A stretch of DNA of 64,000 nt from DATFVA01 sp963743325 (GTDB taxonomy: Bacteria; Bacteroidota; Ignavibacteria; Ignavibacteriales; Ignavibacteriaceae), in assembly GCA_963743325.1 (NCBI GenBank), contig CAVUOZ010000005.1:682001-746000 (forward strand), written 5' to 3'. Under the pieces are notes generated by a model that worked only from the letters and a program-made list of their open reading frames with translations, did not search any database and had not been told where the DNA came from. Below are positions 29,867-37,817 of this stretch, piece after piece; position 1 is the stretch's first letter; the number at the start of each line of letters is the position of its first letter. The position numbers were made by a program, and so were the translations under genes.

Positions 29867-30029
29867 GAAGGCTGATTGATAGTTTTATATGGTTGTATAA
29901 GAAGATGATAATACTGATTTTATGACAAAATGGCAGACAGTCCGAAGCATGTAATACCTGATAGTTTTCCATGTTAGCTGTTAAAAATAAAACTATGGGG
30001 AGATCGAACCAGTGGAGCCGACTTCTTAT
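29867..30029. other. Gap between the DUF488 gene and the acyl-CoA ligase gene
   Basis: Together with the repeat and leader this is a gap of about 310 bp (29720-30029). Apart from the tandem repeat nothing could be assigned. On the minus strand GGTTCGATC near 30000-30010 resembles a tRNA T-loop, but no cloverleaf forms around it. A promoter for the ligase is expected here but none was clear. Confidence 0.35.
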
Positions 30030-30518
30030 TCATAAATGTATTACAGTAAACCCGCAATTCTGATTCAGGTGTTCTGCAGCCAGTGATCTGTGGCAGGCTG
30101 AGGGATTTTTTTCAACACAGAAGAGCACAACACGCTTCGAACCAATAAGTTTAAACTGATCAATAAGACCTTCAAAATCAAATTTCCGGAGTATTTCCTT
30201 CGTATATGTTGAGATAAATTCTTCGGATAATTCCTCTCTTTTACGTTGTTTAATGTTCCTCTCTTTATCTGCAGCATATTGAATTTTTCTTATATAATCA
30301 GTAGGGGAAAGATCCAATATATGGAGATAATTTATATTTAATTCCGACAGTCTTTTCTGCAATTTTTTACTGTTCACAAATGAATACTCAGAGCCCCTTA
30401 CAGCACGTCTTCTGCGAATATCACAAAATGTATCGATCTTATTATCTGTCAATTGTTTAAAAAATGTTTCTGCGCTGGAACCATAAACTCCGATGGTATA
30501 GACCCGGATCTTTAACAT
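30030..30518 (-). CDS. DUF488 family protein
   Basis: A 162-residue DUF488 protein. Hallmarks are VYTIGVYGSSAETFFKQL (residues 6-23), the basic DIRRRRAVRGSEYSFVNSKK near residue 33, and the C-terminal FCVEKNPSACHRSLAAEHL with the Cys-His pair (about 132-150). The fold is known, the biochemical role is not; family members are suspected nucleic-acid or small-molecule enzymes. It stands alone on the minus strand, divergent from sucC. Confidence 0.8.
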   Translation of the reverse strand: MLKIRVYTIGVYGSSAETFFKQLTDNKIDTFCDIRRRRAVRGSEYSFVNSKKLQKRLSELNINYLHILDLSPTDYIRKIQYAADKERNIKQRKREELSEEFISTYTKEILRKFDFEGLIDQFKLIGSKRVVLFCVEKNPSACHRSLAAEHLNQNCGFTVIHL

Positions 30519-30821
30519 AATATATTTCTCCTGATAGCCAACTAAAATTTATATACTAAATGTTAACAATTAAAATTAATAAAATTATTTTAGTGGCGCG
30601 CTGCTTATCACCCCTCATTAATCTTCACGATTATTCCGGTCATTTAAAAGACCGATCCCCAATAAATTCTTTAAATTGATTCTATATATCAAAAACCGTA
30701 ATTTTTATATTCTGTTTTTAAGAATTTATTTTAAAATCCGGGTATTATATAAAGTTACAGAGGCTGCAGTAGAATTTTTATCGGCAGCTTTAGTTTATCA
30801 AAATTAATTGCAGGGATATAA
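30519..30821. other. Divergent promoter region DUF488 / sucC
   Basis: A 303-bp AT-rich gap between two divergent genes, so it must hold both promoters. TATTATATAA near 30744-30753 is a plausible -10-like element for sucC, but no convincing -35 partner was seen. No small gene or stable RNA was recognised. Confidence 0.35.
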
Positions 30822-31988
30822 ATGAAAATACACGAATATCAGGCAAAAGAGATACTGCGTAAATATAATGTTGCTGTTCCCAATGGCAAAGTCGCTTTTG
30901 ATGCTGCCGAAGCCGTAAGAATTGCCCGGGATGAATTAGGAGGAAACGTATGGGTTGTAAAAGCACAGATTCACGCCGGCGGAAGAGGAAAGGGCGGAGG
31001 AGTTAAAGTTGCCCGGAGTATAGATGAAGTAAGAGAGATTGCAAATCAGATGCTGGGAATGAACCTGGTAACCCACCAGACTGGTCCTGAAGGAAGGGTA
31101 GTGAAACGTTTATTAATTGAACAGGGAATAAATATAGCAAGAGAATTATATGTTGGTATTACACTTGACAGAGCAGTCTCAAAAAATGTAATTATGGTCT
31201 CAACTGAAGGTGGGGTGGAGATTGAAAAAGTGGCAGCTGAAAGCCCTGATAAAATTATTAAGGAAACCGTTGATCCCGCTGTCGGACTCCAGGCATATCA
31301 GGCAAGAAGACTCGCCTATGCCCTTGGTCTGGGAGGGGCGCAAAATAAGAACGCTGTGAAGTTCCTTACAGGATTGTATAAGGCTTATCAGGAAATGGAT
31401 GCATCACTCGCGGAAATAAATCCTCTTGTTGTTACTCAGGAAGGCGATGTGTTAGCTCTGGATGCCAAAATGAATTTTGATGACAATGCTTTAGACAGGC
31501 ATCAGGATATTGTTGATTACCGTGATCTTAATGAGGAAGACCCGCTCGAAATTGAAGCTTCAAAATTCAACCTGAATTATATAAAGCTTGACGGAAATGT
31601 CGGCTGTATGGTAAACGGAGCGGGACTGGCGATGGCAACAATGGATATTATAAAATTGGCCGGTGGAGAACCCGCAAATTTTCTTGACGTTGGAGGCGGT
31701 GCAAATAAGACAACTGTAGCAAATGGATTTAAGATAATTCTTTCCGACCCAAATGTTAAAGCTATCCTGATAAACATATTCGGCGGAATTGTCAGGTGCG
31801 ACAGAGTTGCCCAGGGCGTAATTGATGCAGCAAAAGAAATGGATGTAAATGTCCCTATAGTAGTGCGTCTTGAAGGAACAAATGCCAGAGAAGCGGGAGT
31901 ATTACTAAATGAATCAGGATTGAATTTTGAGGTTGCCGGGAGTCTAAAAGATGCCGCCGAAAAGGTAACTTCTGTACTTTCCAAATAA
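30822..31988 (+). CDS. sucC: Succinate-CoA ligase (ADP-forming) beta subunit
   Basis: A 388-residue beta subunit of the TCA-cycle enzyme that interconverts succinyl-CoA and succinate with nucleotide phosphorylation. It starts MKIHEYQAKEILRKYNV, the ATP-grasp entry. WVVKAQIHAGGRGKGGGVK near residue 45 binds nucleotide, AEINPLVV near residue 199 is the Mg-ligand region, and FLDVGGGANKTTVANGF near residue 287 and NIFGGIVRCDRVAQG mark the CoA-ligase domain. The alpha subunit gene sucD is not adjacent, and a strong terminator follows, so sucC is a single-gene unit. Confidence 0.96.
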   Translation: MKIHEYQAKEILRKYNVAVPNGKVAFDAAEAVRIARDELGGNVWVVKAQIHAGGRGKGGGVKVARSIDEVREIANQMLGMNLVTHQTGPEGRVVKRLLIEQGINIARELYVGITLDRAVSKNVIMVSTEGGVEIEKVAAESPDKIIKETVDPAVGLQAYQARRLAYALGLGGAQNKNAVKFLTGLYKAYQEMDASLAEINPLVVTQEGDVLALDAKMNFDDNALDRHQDIVDYRDLNEEDPLEIEASKFNLNYIKLDGNVGCMVNGAGLAMATMDIIKLAGGEPANFLDVGGGANKTTVANGFKIILSDPNVKAILINIFGGIVRCDRVAQGVIDAAKEMDVNVPIVVRLEGTNAREAGVLLNESGLNFEVAGSLKDAAEKVTSVLSK

Positions 31989-32000
31989 ACTTTTCATAAA

Positions 32001-32032
32001 AAAAGCTGAAAATCCTTCGATTTTCAGCTTTT
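32001..32032 (+). terminator. Rho-independent terminator after sucC
   Basis: AAAAGCTGAAAAT-CCTTCG-ATTTTCAGCTTTT, a 13-bp perfect stem with a short loop, sits 12 nt after the sucC stop. The A and T flanks would let it work in both directions. Confidence 0.92.
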
Positions 32033-32161
32033 AACCTTTTGGCCCAAAATTTTATAGACAGGGCTTATATTATACGCATAAGGTTGATTAAAATCATCTT
32101 GATTTTATATTTAATTAGTAATAGATTTTTGCGGAATTTTTAATTATTTGGAGACCGCTGA

Positions 32162-33577
32162 ATGTCATTTTTCGAACCAGATCACAGTTTTGATGACAAT
32201 CCCGATAGGAATAATGAACTTTCAAAAGAAATAGAAAGATGCAAACAGCTTGTAGATCAAGACGGTGTTTACAGCTGCATGGAGACACTTGAAGAAGTAA
32301 TTCAGACGTGTATAGATAATTATTTATATGAAGACGGCGTTTATTTAGTAGACAAATTACTCGAAGTTTCTCCCTACAATTCCGAATACTGGGTTAAAAA
32401 AGGTGCTCTCTTAAATGGATTATTTAAGTTCCGTGAATCAATAGAATGTTATAATAAAGCTCTTTCCCTGAATCCCGGAGATTCTGATGCTTTGATTGAA
32501 AGGGCTGCAGCCGAGGAAAACCTTGGTTTAATGGATAATGCCAGGGAATCTCTTGAAACTGCACTCGAGCAGGAACCCAATAATGAGGAATCACTTTTCA
32601 GTCTGGGACTATTGTACCAGAAAGGCGGTAACTATGATGTTGCCTGTGAATTCTTTACAAGGGCTATTCAAAATAATCCTGATTTTTCGGATGCTTACTT
32701 TGAGCTCGGATTCTGTTACGAAAACCTGGATCACAATGAGCGTGCACTTGAATTTTATGAAAAATTTCTGGATGCTGAACCCTATAACGCAAATGGCTGG
32801 TATAACCGCGGAGTAGTTTTAACAAAATTAAACAGGCTTGAACAGGCAATAGACAGTTATGATCTGGCAATTGCTATAAAAGAAGAGTTTGCCGGGGCGT
32901 GGTTTAATAAAGGGAACCTGCTTGCTGATCTGGGCCGTTACCAGCAGGCGATAGAATGCTTCAGGGAAGCGTTTATAATCGATAAATTTGATGAAGCATC
33001 CTGTTATAATATTGCTAACATATATGAAGAGCTGGGAGAAATACACAAGGCCATCGAATATTACTCAGAATCAATAACAATAAATGATAAGTATTATGAG
33101 GCTTACCTTGCTAGGGGTTTCTGCTATGATTCGGCAGGAAAATTTCAGCTGGCATTAAAGGATTTCAATAAAGCGATTTCACTTTCACAGGACAGAGCTG
33201 ACGCATGGTATGCAAAAGCCGATCTTGAGTACTCTCTTGGTAAACTGCAAGAGGCAATCAGAAGCTACAGAAAAGCTGCTAAAATAGAACCAAACAGCTA
33301 TGAAATCTGGTTTAATCTTGCTGAAACACTTTTTGAAATGGGCGACTGGCTCGAAGCACAGAAAGCATTTGATCAATGCATAAAGATAACTCCGGATGAT
33401 GCTTCATCTTACTACGGTAAAGCAAAGATAAATTTTATATTAAGCAGAACACAGGAAGCAGTTGAATGTCTTAAAAAAGCATTTGTAATTGACCCTGAAA
33501 TTAAATCAGAATTTGCTAAGGAGTACCCTGAGATTAAATCATCAAAACTCTTTAGAAAATTGTTAGGGGAAATCTGA
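32162..33577 (+). CDS. Tetratricopeptide-repeat protein
   Basis: A 471-residue cytoplasmic protein with no signal peptide, built of about ten TPR units from residue 70 on. Typical units are FRESIECYNKALSLNPGDSD, ARESLETALEQEPNNEESLF, ALEFYEKFLDAEPYNANGWY and AIDSYDLAIAIKEEFAGAWF, with the W-LG-Y-A-F-P spacing of 34 residues. The N-terminal 60 residues are acidic and unlike TPR. It should be a protein-protein scaffold, partner unknown. Confidence 0.85.
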   Translation: MSFFEPDHSFDDNPDRNNELSKEIERCKQLVDQDGVYSCMETLEEVIQTCIDNYLYEDGVYLVDKLLEVSPYNSEYWVKKGALLNGLFKFRESIECYNKALSLNPGDSDALIERAAAEENLGLMDNARESLETALEQEPNNEESLFSLGLLYQKGGNYDVACEFFTRAIQNNPDFSDAYFELGFCYENLDHNERALEFYEKFLDAEPYNANGWYNRGVVLTKLNRLEQAIDSYDLAIAIKEEFAGAWFNKGNLLADLGRYQQAIECFREAFIIDKFDEASCYNIANIYEELGEIHKAIEYYSESITINDKYYEAYLARGFCYDSAGKFQLALKDFNKAISLSQDRADAWYAKADLEYSLGKLQEAIRSYRKAAKIEPNSYEIWFNLAETLFEMGDWLEAQKAFDQCIKITPDDASSYYGKAKINFILSRTQEAVECLKKAFVIDPEIKSEFAKEYPEIKSSKLFRKLLGEI

Positions 33578-33589
33578 TTCCTGATATAA

Positions 33590-33617
33590 TTTACCCGGTT
33601 TGTCATTTCCGGGTAAA
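33590..33617 (+). terminator. Hairpin after the TPR gene, possible terminator
   Basis: TTTACCCGG and CCGGGTAAA form a 9-bp stem around a 10-nt loop, 12 nt after the TPR stop. No T-run follows, so termination here may be weak or the hairpin may protect the mRNA end. Confidence 0.5.
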
Positions 33618-33655
33618 CGGCAATAACATAAGTTAATATCCCGGAAAAACGATTT

Positions 33656-34528
33656 ATGAAAAACACCCTTCACATGAATACTATGCTTGTGGGTTTAATA
33701 GGGCATCCCATTAAACAAACATATTCTCCATTCATTCATAATATAGCATTCGATATTAAAAAACTTGATTATCTCTATCTTCCTTTTGATGTACCTGCAG
33801 CAAATCTTGGAAATGCGGTGAAAGGTATGGTTGCACTGGGAATTAAAGGCTTTAATGTTACTATTCCCCATAAGGTAAATATCATGCAGTTATTGAATAA
33901 TATTTCGGATGAGGCAGCCGGAGTTGGTGCGGTTAATACAGTGGTTAACGATCTCGGAAGGTTAAGCGGATATAATACCGATGTATACGGAGTATTAAAA
34001 TCACTTGATAAATTCAAAAGCAGCTTATCCGGAGCAGAGGTTACTGTTGCAGGAGCAGGCGGAAGTGCACGCGCCGTAGTTTATACTTTAATTAAATACT
34101 TCAAACCGGCAGGAATAAACATTGTAAACCGCACAGAGCAAAAAGCGGAAGCCATTAAAAAGTATTTCTCGGAGAAAATGAAATTTGATGCTATAAAATG
34201 TTATGAATTATTTCCTCAGAACCTTTTTGAAGTTTTTCAGAAATCTAAACTCATCGTTAATGCAACACCAGTTGGAATGTACCCCGAAACGGATGATGCT
34301 GTAATTTCACCTGAAAAATCATTTAATAAAGATCAGATTGTTTTTGACCTGGTCTACAATCCGTCTAACACCAGGCTGCTCAGGATTGCATCCAGGCAGG
34401 GTGCCCAGGTAATTAATGGAACCGAAATGCTGGTCAACCAGGCATCAAAATCTTTTGAATTGTGGACCGGTGAAACGATGCCAGTTGCTGAAATAATAAG
34501 ATCAGTTGAAATGATGATAGATGGATAG
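33656..34528 (+). CDS. aroE: Shikimate dehydrogenase
   Basis: A 290-residue NADPH-dependent enzyme that reduces 3-dehydroshikimate to shikimate in aromatic amino-acid synthesis. Visible are LIGHPIKQTYSPFIHN near residue 13, the catalytic-lysine motif FNVTIPHK near residue 65, NTDVYGVLKSL near residue 106, the Rossmann loop VAGAGGSARAVVY near residue 130 and NRTEQKAEA. The last base of its stop codon touches the stop of the convergent aminotransferase gene with no spacer. An ATG at 33674 is an alternative start. Confidence 0.93.
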   Translation: MKNTLHMNTMLVGLIGHPIKQTYSPFIHNIAFDIKKLDYLYLPFDVPAANLGNAVKGMVALGIKGFNVTIPHKVNIMQLLNNISDEAAGVGAVNTVVNDLGRLSGYNTDVYGVLKSLDKFKSSLSGAEVTVAGAGGSARAVVYTLIKYFKPAGINIVNRTEQKAEAIKKYFSEKMKFDAIKCYELFPQNLFEVFQKSKLIVNATPVGMYPETDDAVISPEKSFNKDQIVFDLVYNPSNTRLLRIASRQGAQVINGTEMLVNQASKSFELWTGETMPVAEIIRSVEMMIDG

Positions 34529-35719
34529 TCAGTGAAGTTTATGCAAAGCCTCTTTTAGCCTGTTTACGGCATCAGATAAATTTTCCATTGAAGTTGCATA
34601 AGAAAATCTCATAAATCCTTCTGCACCAAAAGCGCTGCCGGGTACGAGAGCAATTCTGGCTTCATTCAGAAGATACATTGCAAGGTCAAGACTGTTATTC
34701 ACGGTACTTCCGTTGTAAGATTTATGCATAAAATTTGAAAAATTAGGAAACAGATAAAAGGCTCCTTCCGGTTTGTAACACGATAATCCTCCTATAGCGA
34801 GCAGCTGATCAAAGAGGTAATCTCTTCTTTTATGAAATTCAAGCTGCATCAGTTTCAGATATTCATGGGGACCATTTAATGATTCTATCGTGGCTTGCTG
34901 GGAAATTGAAGACGCATGAGAGGTACTGTGGCTTTGAATTTTGTCCATTGCCGTAATTACTTCTTCAGGTCCTGCTGTATATCCTATCCTCCAGCCGGTC
35001 ATTGAATATGTCTTGCTTACACCGTTAACAAGGATTGTACGTTTTTTCATTTCATCACTTAATGAAGCAAAGCTGATGAATTCAAAATTATCGTATAACA
35101 GTTTTTCATATATCTCATCAGAGATAACAAGAAAATTGTGCCGCTTAATAACTTCAGCAATTTCTTCCAGCCGTTTCCTGTTATATGCAGAACCGGTTGG
35201 ATTAGAAGGATTACATAATATAAAAAGTCTGGTTTTTGGAGTAACAGCTGCCTCAAGCTGCTTAGGAGTAATTCTAAATCCGCTTTCTTCTGAAGTTTCA
35301 ATTACTACGGTTTTACCTTCTGCAAGAGAAATCATTTCCGGATAGGATACCCAATAAGGAGCAGGGACAATTACCTCATCATTTTCAGAAACGGTTGAAA
35401 GGATTGCGTTGAAGATACTTTGCTTCGCCCCGCTGGACACTATGATTTCACCCATTTCGTACTCCAGATTATTATCCTTTCTGAATTTATCAATAATAGC
35501 CTTCCGTAACTCCACCGTTCCCGCATTTATAGTGTATTTTGTATGGTTTTCATCGATCGCTTTTTTTGCGGCTTCTTTGACGTTATTCGGAGTCGGAAAA
35601 TCGGGCTCGCCGACGCTTAAATCTATTACATTTATTCCATCTGCCTTTAATCTTTTTGCTTCAGCTGCAACTTTCATCGTAGGGGACGCAGTTATCCTCA
35701 TGACTCTGTCTGATAACAA
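34529..35719 (-). CDS. Aspartate aminotransferase-like PLP enzyme (class I)
   Basis: A 396-residue fold-type I aminotransferase. IDLSVGEPDFPTPNNVKEAA near residue 35, the CNPSNPTGSAYNRKRLEEI substrate/PLP loop near residue 171, SDEIYEKLLYD near residue 202, and the PLP-lysine in VNGVSKTYSMTGWRIGY (about 233) are clear. The sequence fits the aspartate/prephenate aminotransferase group of thermophile-type AspC enzymes. Its place beside aroE supports aromatic or aspartate-family amino-acid synthesis. Exact substrate is not fixed by sequence. Confidence 0.9.
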   Translation of the reverse strand: MLSDRVMRITASPTMKVAAEAKRLKADGINVIDLSVGEPDFPTPNNVKEAAKKAIDENHTKYTINAGTVELRKAIIDKFRKDNNLEYEMGEIIVSSGAKQSIFNAILSTVSENDEVIVPAPYWVSYPEMISLAEGKTVVIETSEESGFRITPKQLEAAVTPKTRLFILCNPSNPTGSAYNRKRLEEIAEVIKRHNFLVISDEIYEKLLYDNFEFISFASLSDEMKKRTILVNGVSKTYSMTGWRIGYTAGPEEVITAMDKIQSHSTSHASSISQQATIESLNGPHEYLKLMQLEFHKRRDYLFDQLLAIGGLSCYKPEGAFYLFPNFSNFMHKSYNGSTVNNSLDLAMYLLNEARIALVPGSAFGAEGFMRFSYATSMENLSDAVNRLKEALHKLH

Positions 35720-36023
35720 TGATTACTCCTTTCCCAAAGAAAAAATTGTTAAATAATGAGCCGGAAAAAATATTTGTGAGTGTTTCCTAAATCCGGTGGA
35801 AATATACAATAAGAAATTAAAAATGAAAAGATTAAGAATTCTGTACTAAATAATTTATGCCGGGTTTTTATGCGGGATTCTGTTTCGATGAAAATTATTT
35901 TTATGTCGCTGTGTAATACTGCTTCCGGCAGAATAAATGCATTCAGGCATTATAATGGTGAAGGCCATTCAATCGGGGTTGAATTTTTCCGGATATATGA
36001 AGATTGATAACTATGTTAAACAG
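35720..36023. other. Gap between bTHX and the aminotransferase genes
   Basis: About 304 bp, AT-rich, downstream of bTHX and upstream of the aminotransferase on the minus strand. It should contain the aminotransferase promoter, not identified. Short open frames across it have no ribosome site or recognisable sequence. Confidence 0.35.
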
Positions 36024-36149
36024 CTATTTCTTTTTCTCAGTTTTATCTTCTTTAACCACATAAATATGTTTTATTTTCCTGGGTCGGCGTCTTCCAAAAG
36101 TTCCCCGATGAATTTTTCCTCTTTTGGATTTTATGTCTCCCTTTCCCAT
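36024..36149 (-). CDS. thx: 30S ribosomal protein bTHX
   Basis: A 41-residue, strongly basic protein reading MGKGDIKSKRGKIHRGTFGR and continuing RRPRKIKH, then a Lys-rich tail. This closely follows the bTHX (Thx) pattern MGKGDxKTxRGKIxxGxxGxxRPRKK, a small protein of the 30S head known from Thermus and Bacteroidota. The ATG at 36149 has an excellent GGGAGG Shine-Dalgarno seven bases upstream. It lies 46 bp after the coaD stop on the same strand. Confidence 0.9.
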   Translation of the reverse strand: MGKGDIKSKRGKIHRGTFGRRRPRKIKHIYVVKEDKTEKKK

Positions 36150-36195
36150 AATAAACCTCCCGTTAAATAAGAAGGATGAAATAAAATATCAGGAT

Positions 36196-36675
36196 TTAGC
36201 TATTGAATTTCTTTTTTAATGATTTTGCAACTACGGGCGGAACAAATTCACTTATATCGCTCTGCAGTCCCGCAAGATCACGGACAATCGAAGAATTTAA
36301 ATATGTGTATTTTTCACCTGGCATAAGAAAAACTGTAGCAATATCATTTGCAAGTTTCCTGTTCATCAGTGCCATCTGAAATTCATATTCAAAATCACTA
36401 ACTGCTCTCAAACCTCTTATAATTCCTATCGCACCGACCTGGTGAGCATGTTCCACAACCAATCCGTCGAAAGAATCTACAATAATATTTTCATAATCCT
36501 TTAGACTTTCTTTCAACATAAAAACCCGTTCTTCAAGCGTGAAAAGGGGGGTCTTCCCCGGATTTACTGCTACCGTGACGACCACGGCATCAAACAACTC
36601 CTTTGCTCTGTTTATTATATCTATATGTCCATACGTTACAGGATCAAATGTTCCCGGATATATTACTTTTTTCAT
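36196..36675 (-). CDS. coaD: Phosphopantetheine adenylyltransferase
   Basis: A 159-residue nucleotidyl transferase of the penultimate CoA step, making dephospho-CoA from 4-phosphopantetheine and ATP. YPGTFDPVTYGHIDIINRA (residues 5-23) has the T/HxGH active site. VGAIGIIRGLRAVSDFEYEF near residue 80 and the YTYLNSSIVRDLAGLQSDIS motif near residue 122 complete the family signature. Length is standard. Confidence 0.96.
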   Translation of the reverse strand: MKKVIYPGTFDPVTYGHIDIINRAKELFDAVVVTVAVNPGKTPLFTLEERVFMLKESLKDYENIIVDSFDGLVVEHAHQVGAIGIIRGLRAVSDFEYEFQMALMNRKLANDIATVFLMPGEKYTYLNSSIVRDLAGLQSDISEFVPPVVAKSLKKKFNS

Positions 36676-37082
36676 TTAATTCCCTCTGAGGTAAACGTTA
36701 GAAATCTATATAAGTAAAATATAATTTTTTTATAACAGATGAAGAGTTCACCTGAAATAAAATAGCCGGGAAGTCCCCGGACTTTTGGTAGAGATGGAGT
36801 AAGATTAATAATAAGATTTTTTATTCTTTTATTGCACGGACGATCAGTTGACGGCAATATGCGTCCTGAAAAGCCTCAATTTCTTATGCCCCTGATTTCT
36901 TTTACATATATTCTACAATCTTTTTACAATTTTTTGACAATTTTATCTCTACTTACACTCACATTGGCATATGAATCTGGTGAAATTTATTCAGTAATAT
37001 AAACCAATCACCTTCAAGTTAAAGGCATACAAAAGAGATGATTTTTTTAGGTTAAATCAGACCGGCCTGTCCAACTATTTGA
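36676..37082. other. 407-bp divergent intergenic region coaD / sensor locus
   Basis: Two divergent genes start at its ends, so both promoters lie here. It has AT-rich tracts, for example around 36900-36950 with TTGACA-like TTTTTTGACAATTTTATC (about 36932), a plausible -35 for rightward transcription. A small hairpin CCGGG-AAGTC-CCCGG lies near 36765-36780. No RNA gene was recognised. Confidence 0.4.
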
Positions 37083-37499
37083 TTGCTAATGAATAATGTA
37101 AGAATTAAATTGAATTCAGCTATTATCAAGAATCTGTACCGGGGAATAAACTTGAAAAAGTCAGTCAGGCAGCTTCGGCTATTTTTACTTTTCGATGCAT
37201 TCTTAATTCTTTTCTACATACCCGGAATTTATCATATAAATCAGAAGGCTGATTTACCTTTTACAATTATTAAAAGTAAAAATTTCTTTGTTGTTGACAA
37301 GACCAATGATTTTGTGGAGCATATTCAAACCGGTGATACTCTCATTTCAATTGACGGCGAACATTTCTCCATGAGGGAGGAAATTGAAATTTATCTAGAC
37401 AGTAAATCTATTGGTGATCAAGTCTCAATTGTTTTTTCGCATGAGGATTCCCACAAGTCGTCACAAACGAACCTGATTGAATTTTATATAAAAAAGTAA
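37083..37499 (+). pseudogene. N-terminal fragment of a membrane sensor kinase (TM + PDZ-like)
   Basis: A 138-residue frame (ATG at 37089, or TTG 37083) with one transmembrane helix (about 33-50, LFLLFDAFLILFYIPGIY) and a PDZ-like extracytoplasmic domain, FVEHIQTGDTLISIDGEHFS (about 81-100), in which a ligand would bind. It stops at EFYIKK just where the reading would be expected to pass into further membrane helices. Those helices are found inverted immediately downstream, so this is read as the 5' part of a broken gene. As written it could only make a short membrane-anchored PDZ protein. Confidence 0.65.
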
Positions 37500-37680
37500 A
37501 TATTAATCAAAGCTATTATTACTGCGATTGCGTAAACCGTTTTTATCAGATATTTGAAACGCCTCTCTCTATCTTTCGGAAATGCAAGCGAGAACTGAAA
37601 AAATGCTGCGGGTGCAAGAACGTAGGCAAAATGAAATAAAACCCTTACAGCGACACCAAGCCCGGTAGGGGTTATAGTGT
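37488..37680 (-). pseudogene. Inverted internal segment of the sensor kinase gene (TM helices)
   Basis: On the minus strand this stretch reads as a membrane protein without a start: TPTGLGVAVRVLFHFAYVLA, then PAAFFQFSLAFPKDRERRFK and YLIKTVYAIAVIIALINIYF. The HxxxxxxP...FPK.R pattern is that of the 7TM-type N-terminal region of sensor kinases. If flipped, the left junction reads in frame (EFY-ITPTGLG). Downstream, the plus strand continues with YSVLIRMLPSLTERVISNYL and the helix VFAILNILAAILIFIISYKRT (in parts, 37674-37812), one base out of frame. See findings. Confidence 0.65.
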
Positions 37681-37817
37681 ACTAATCAGGATGCTTCCCT
37701 CATTGACTGAACGGGTGATCAGCAATTACCTCATTGCTTTCGATCTCAACCGGGTATTTGCTATTCTTAATATCCTGGCTGCAATTTTAATATTTATAAT
37801 ATCTTATAAAAGGACTG

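Noticed and set aside
29995..30025. tRNA- or tmRNA-like GGTTCGATC on the minus strand
   Set aside because: The T-loop-like sequence has no matching T-stem, anticodon arm or acceptor, so it is not called an RNA gene.
35937..36170. 77-residue frame on the plus strand across the bTHX gene
   Set aside because: No ribosome site, and the opposite strand has a much better gene with a strong site and a known family.
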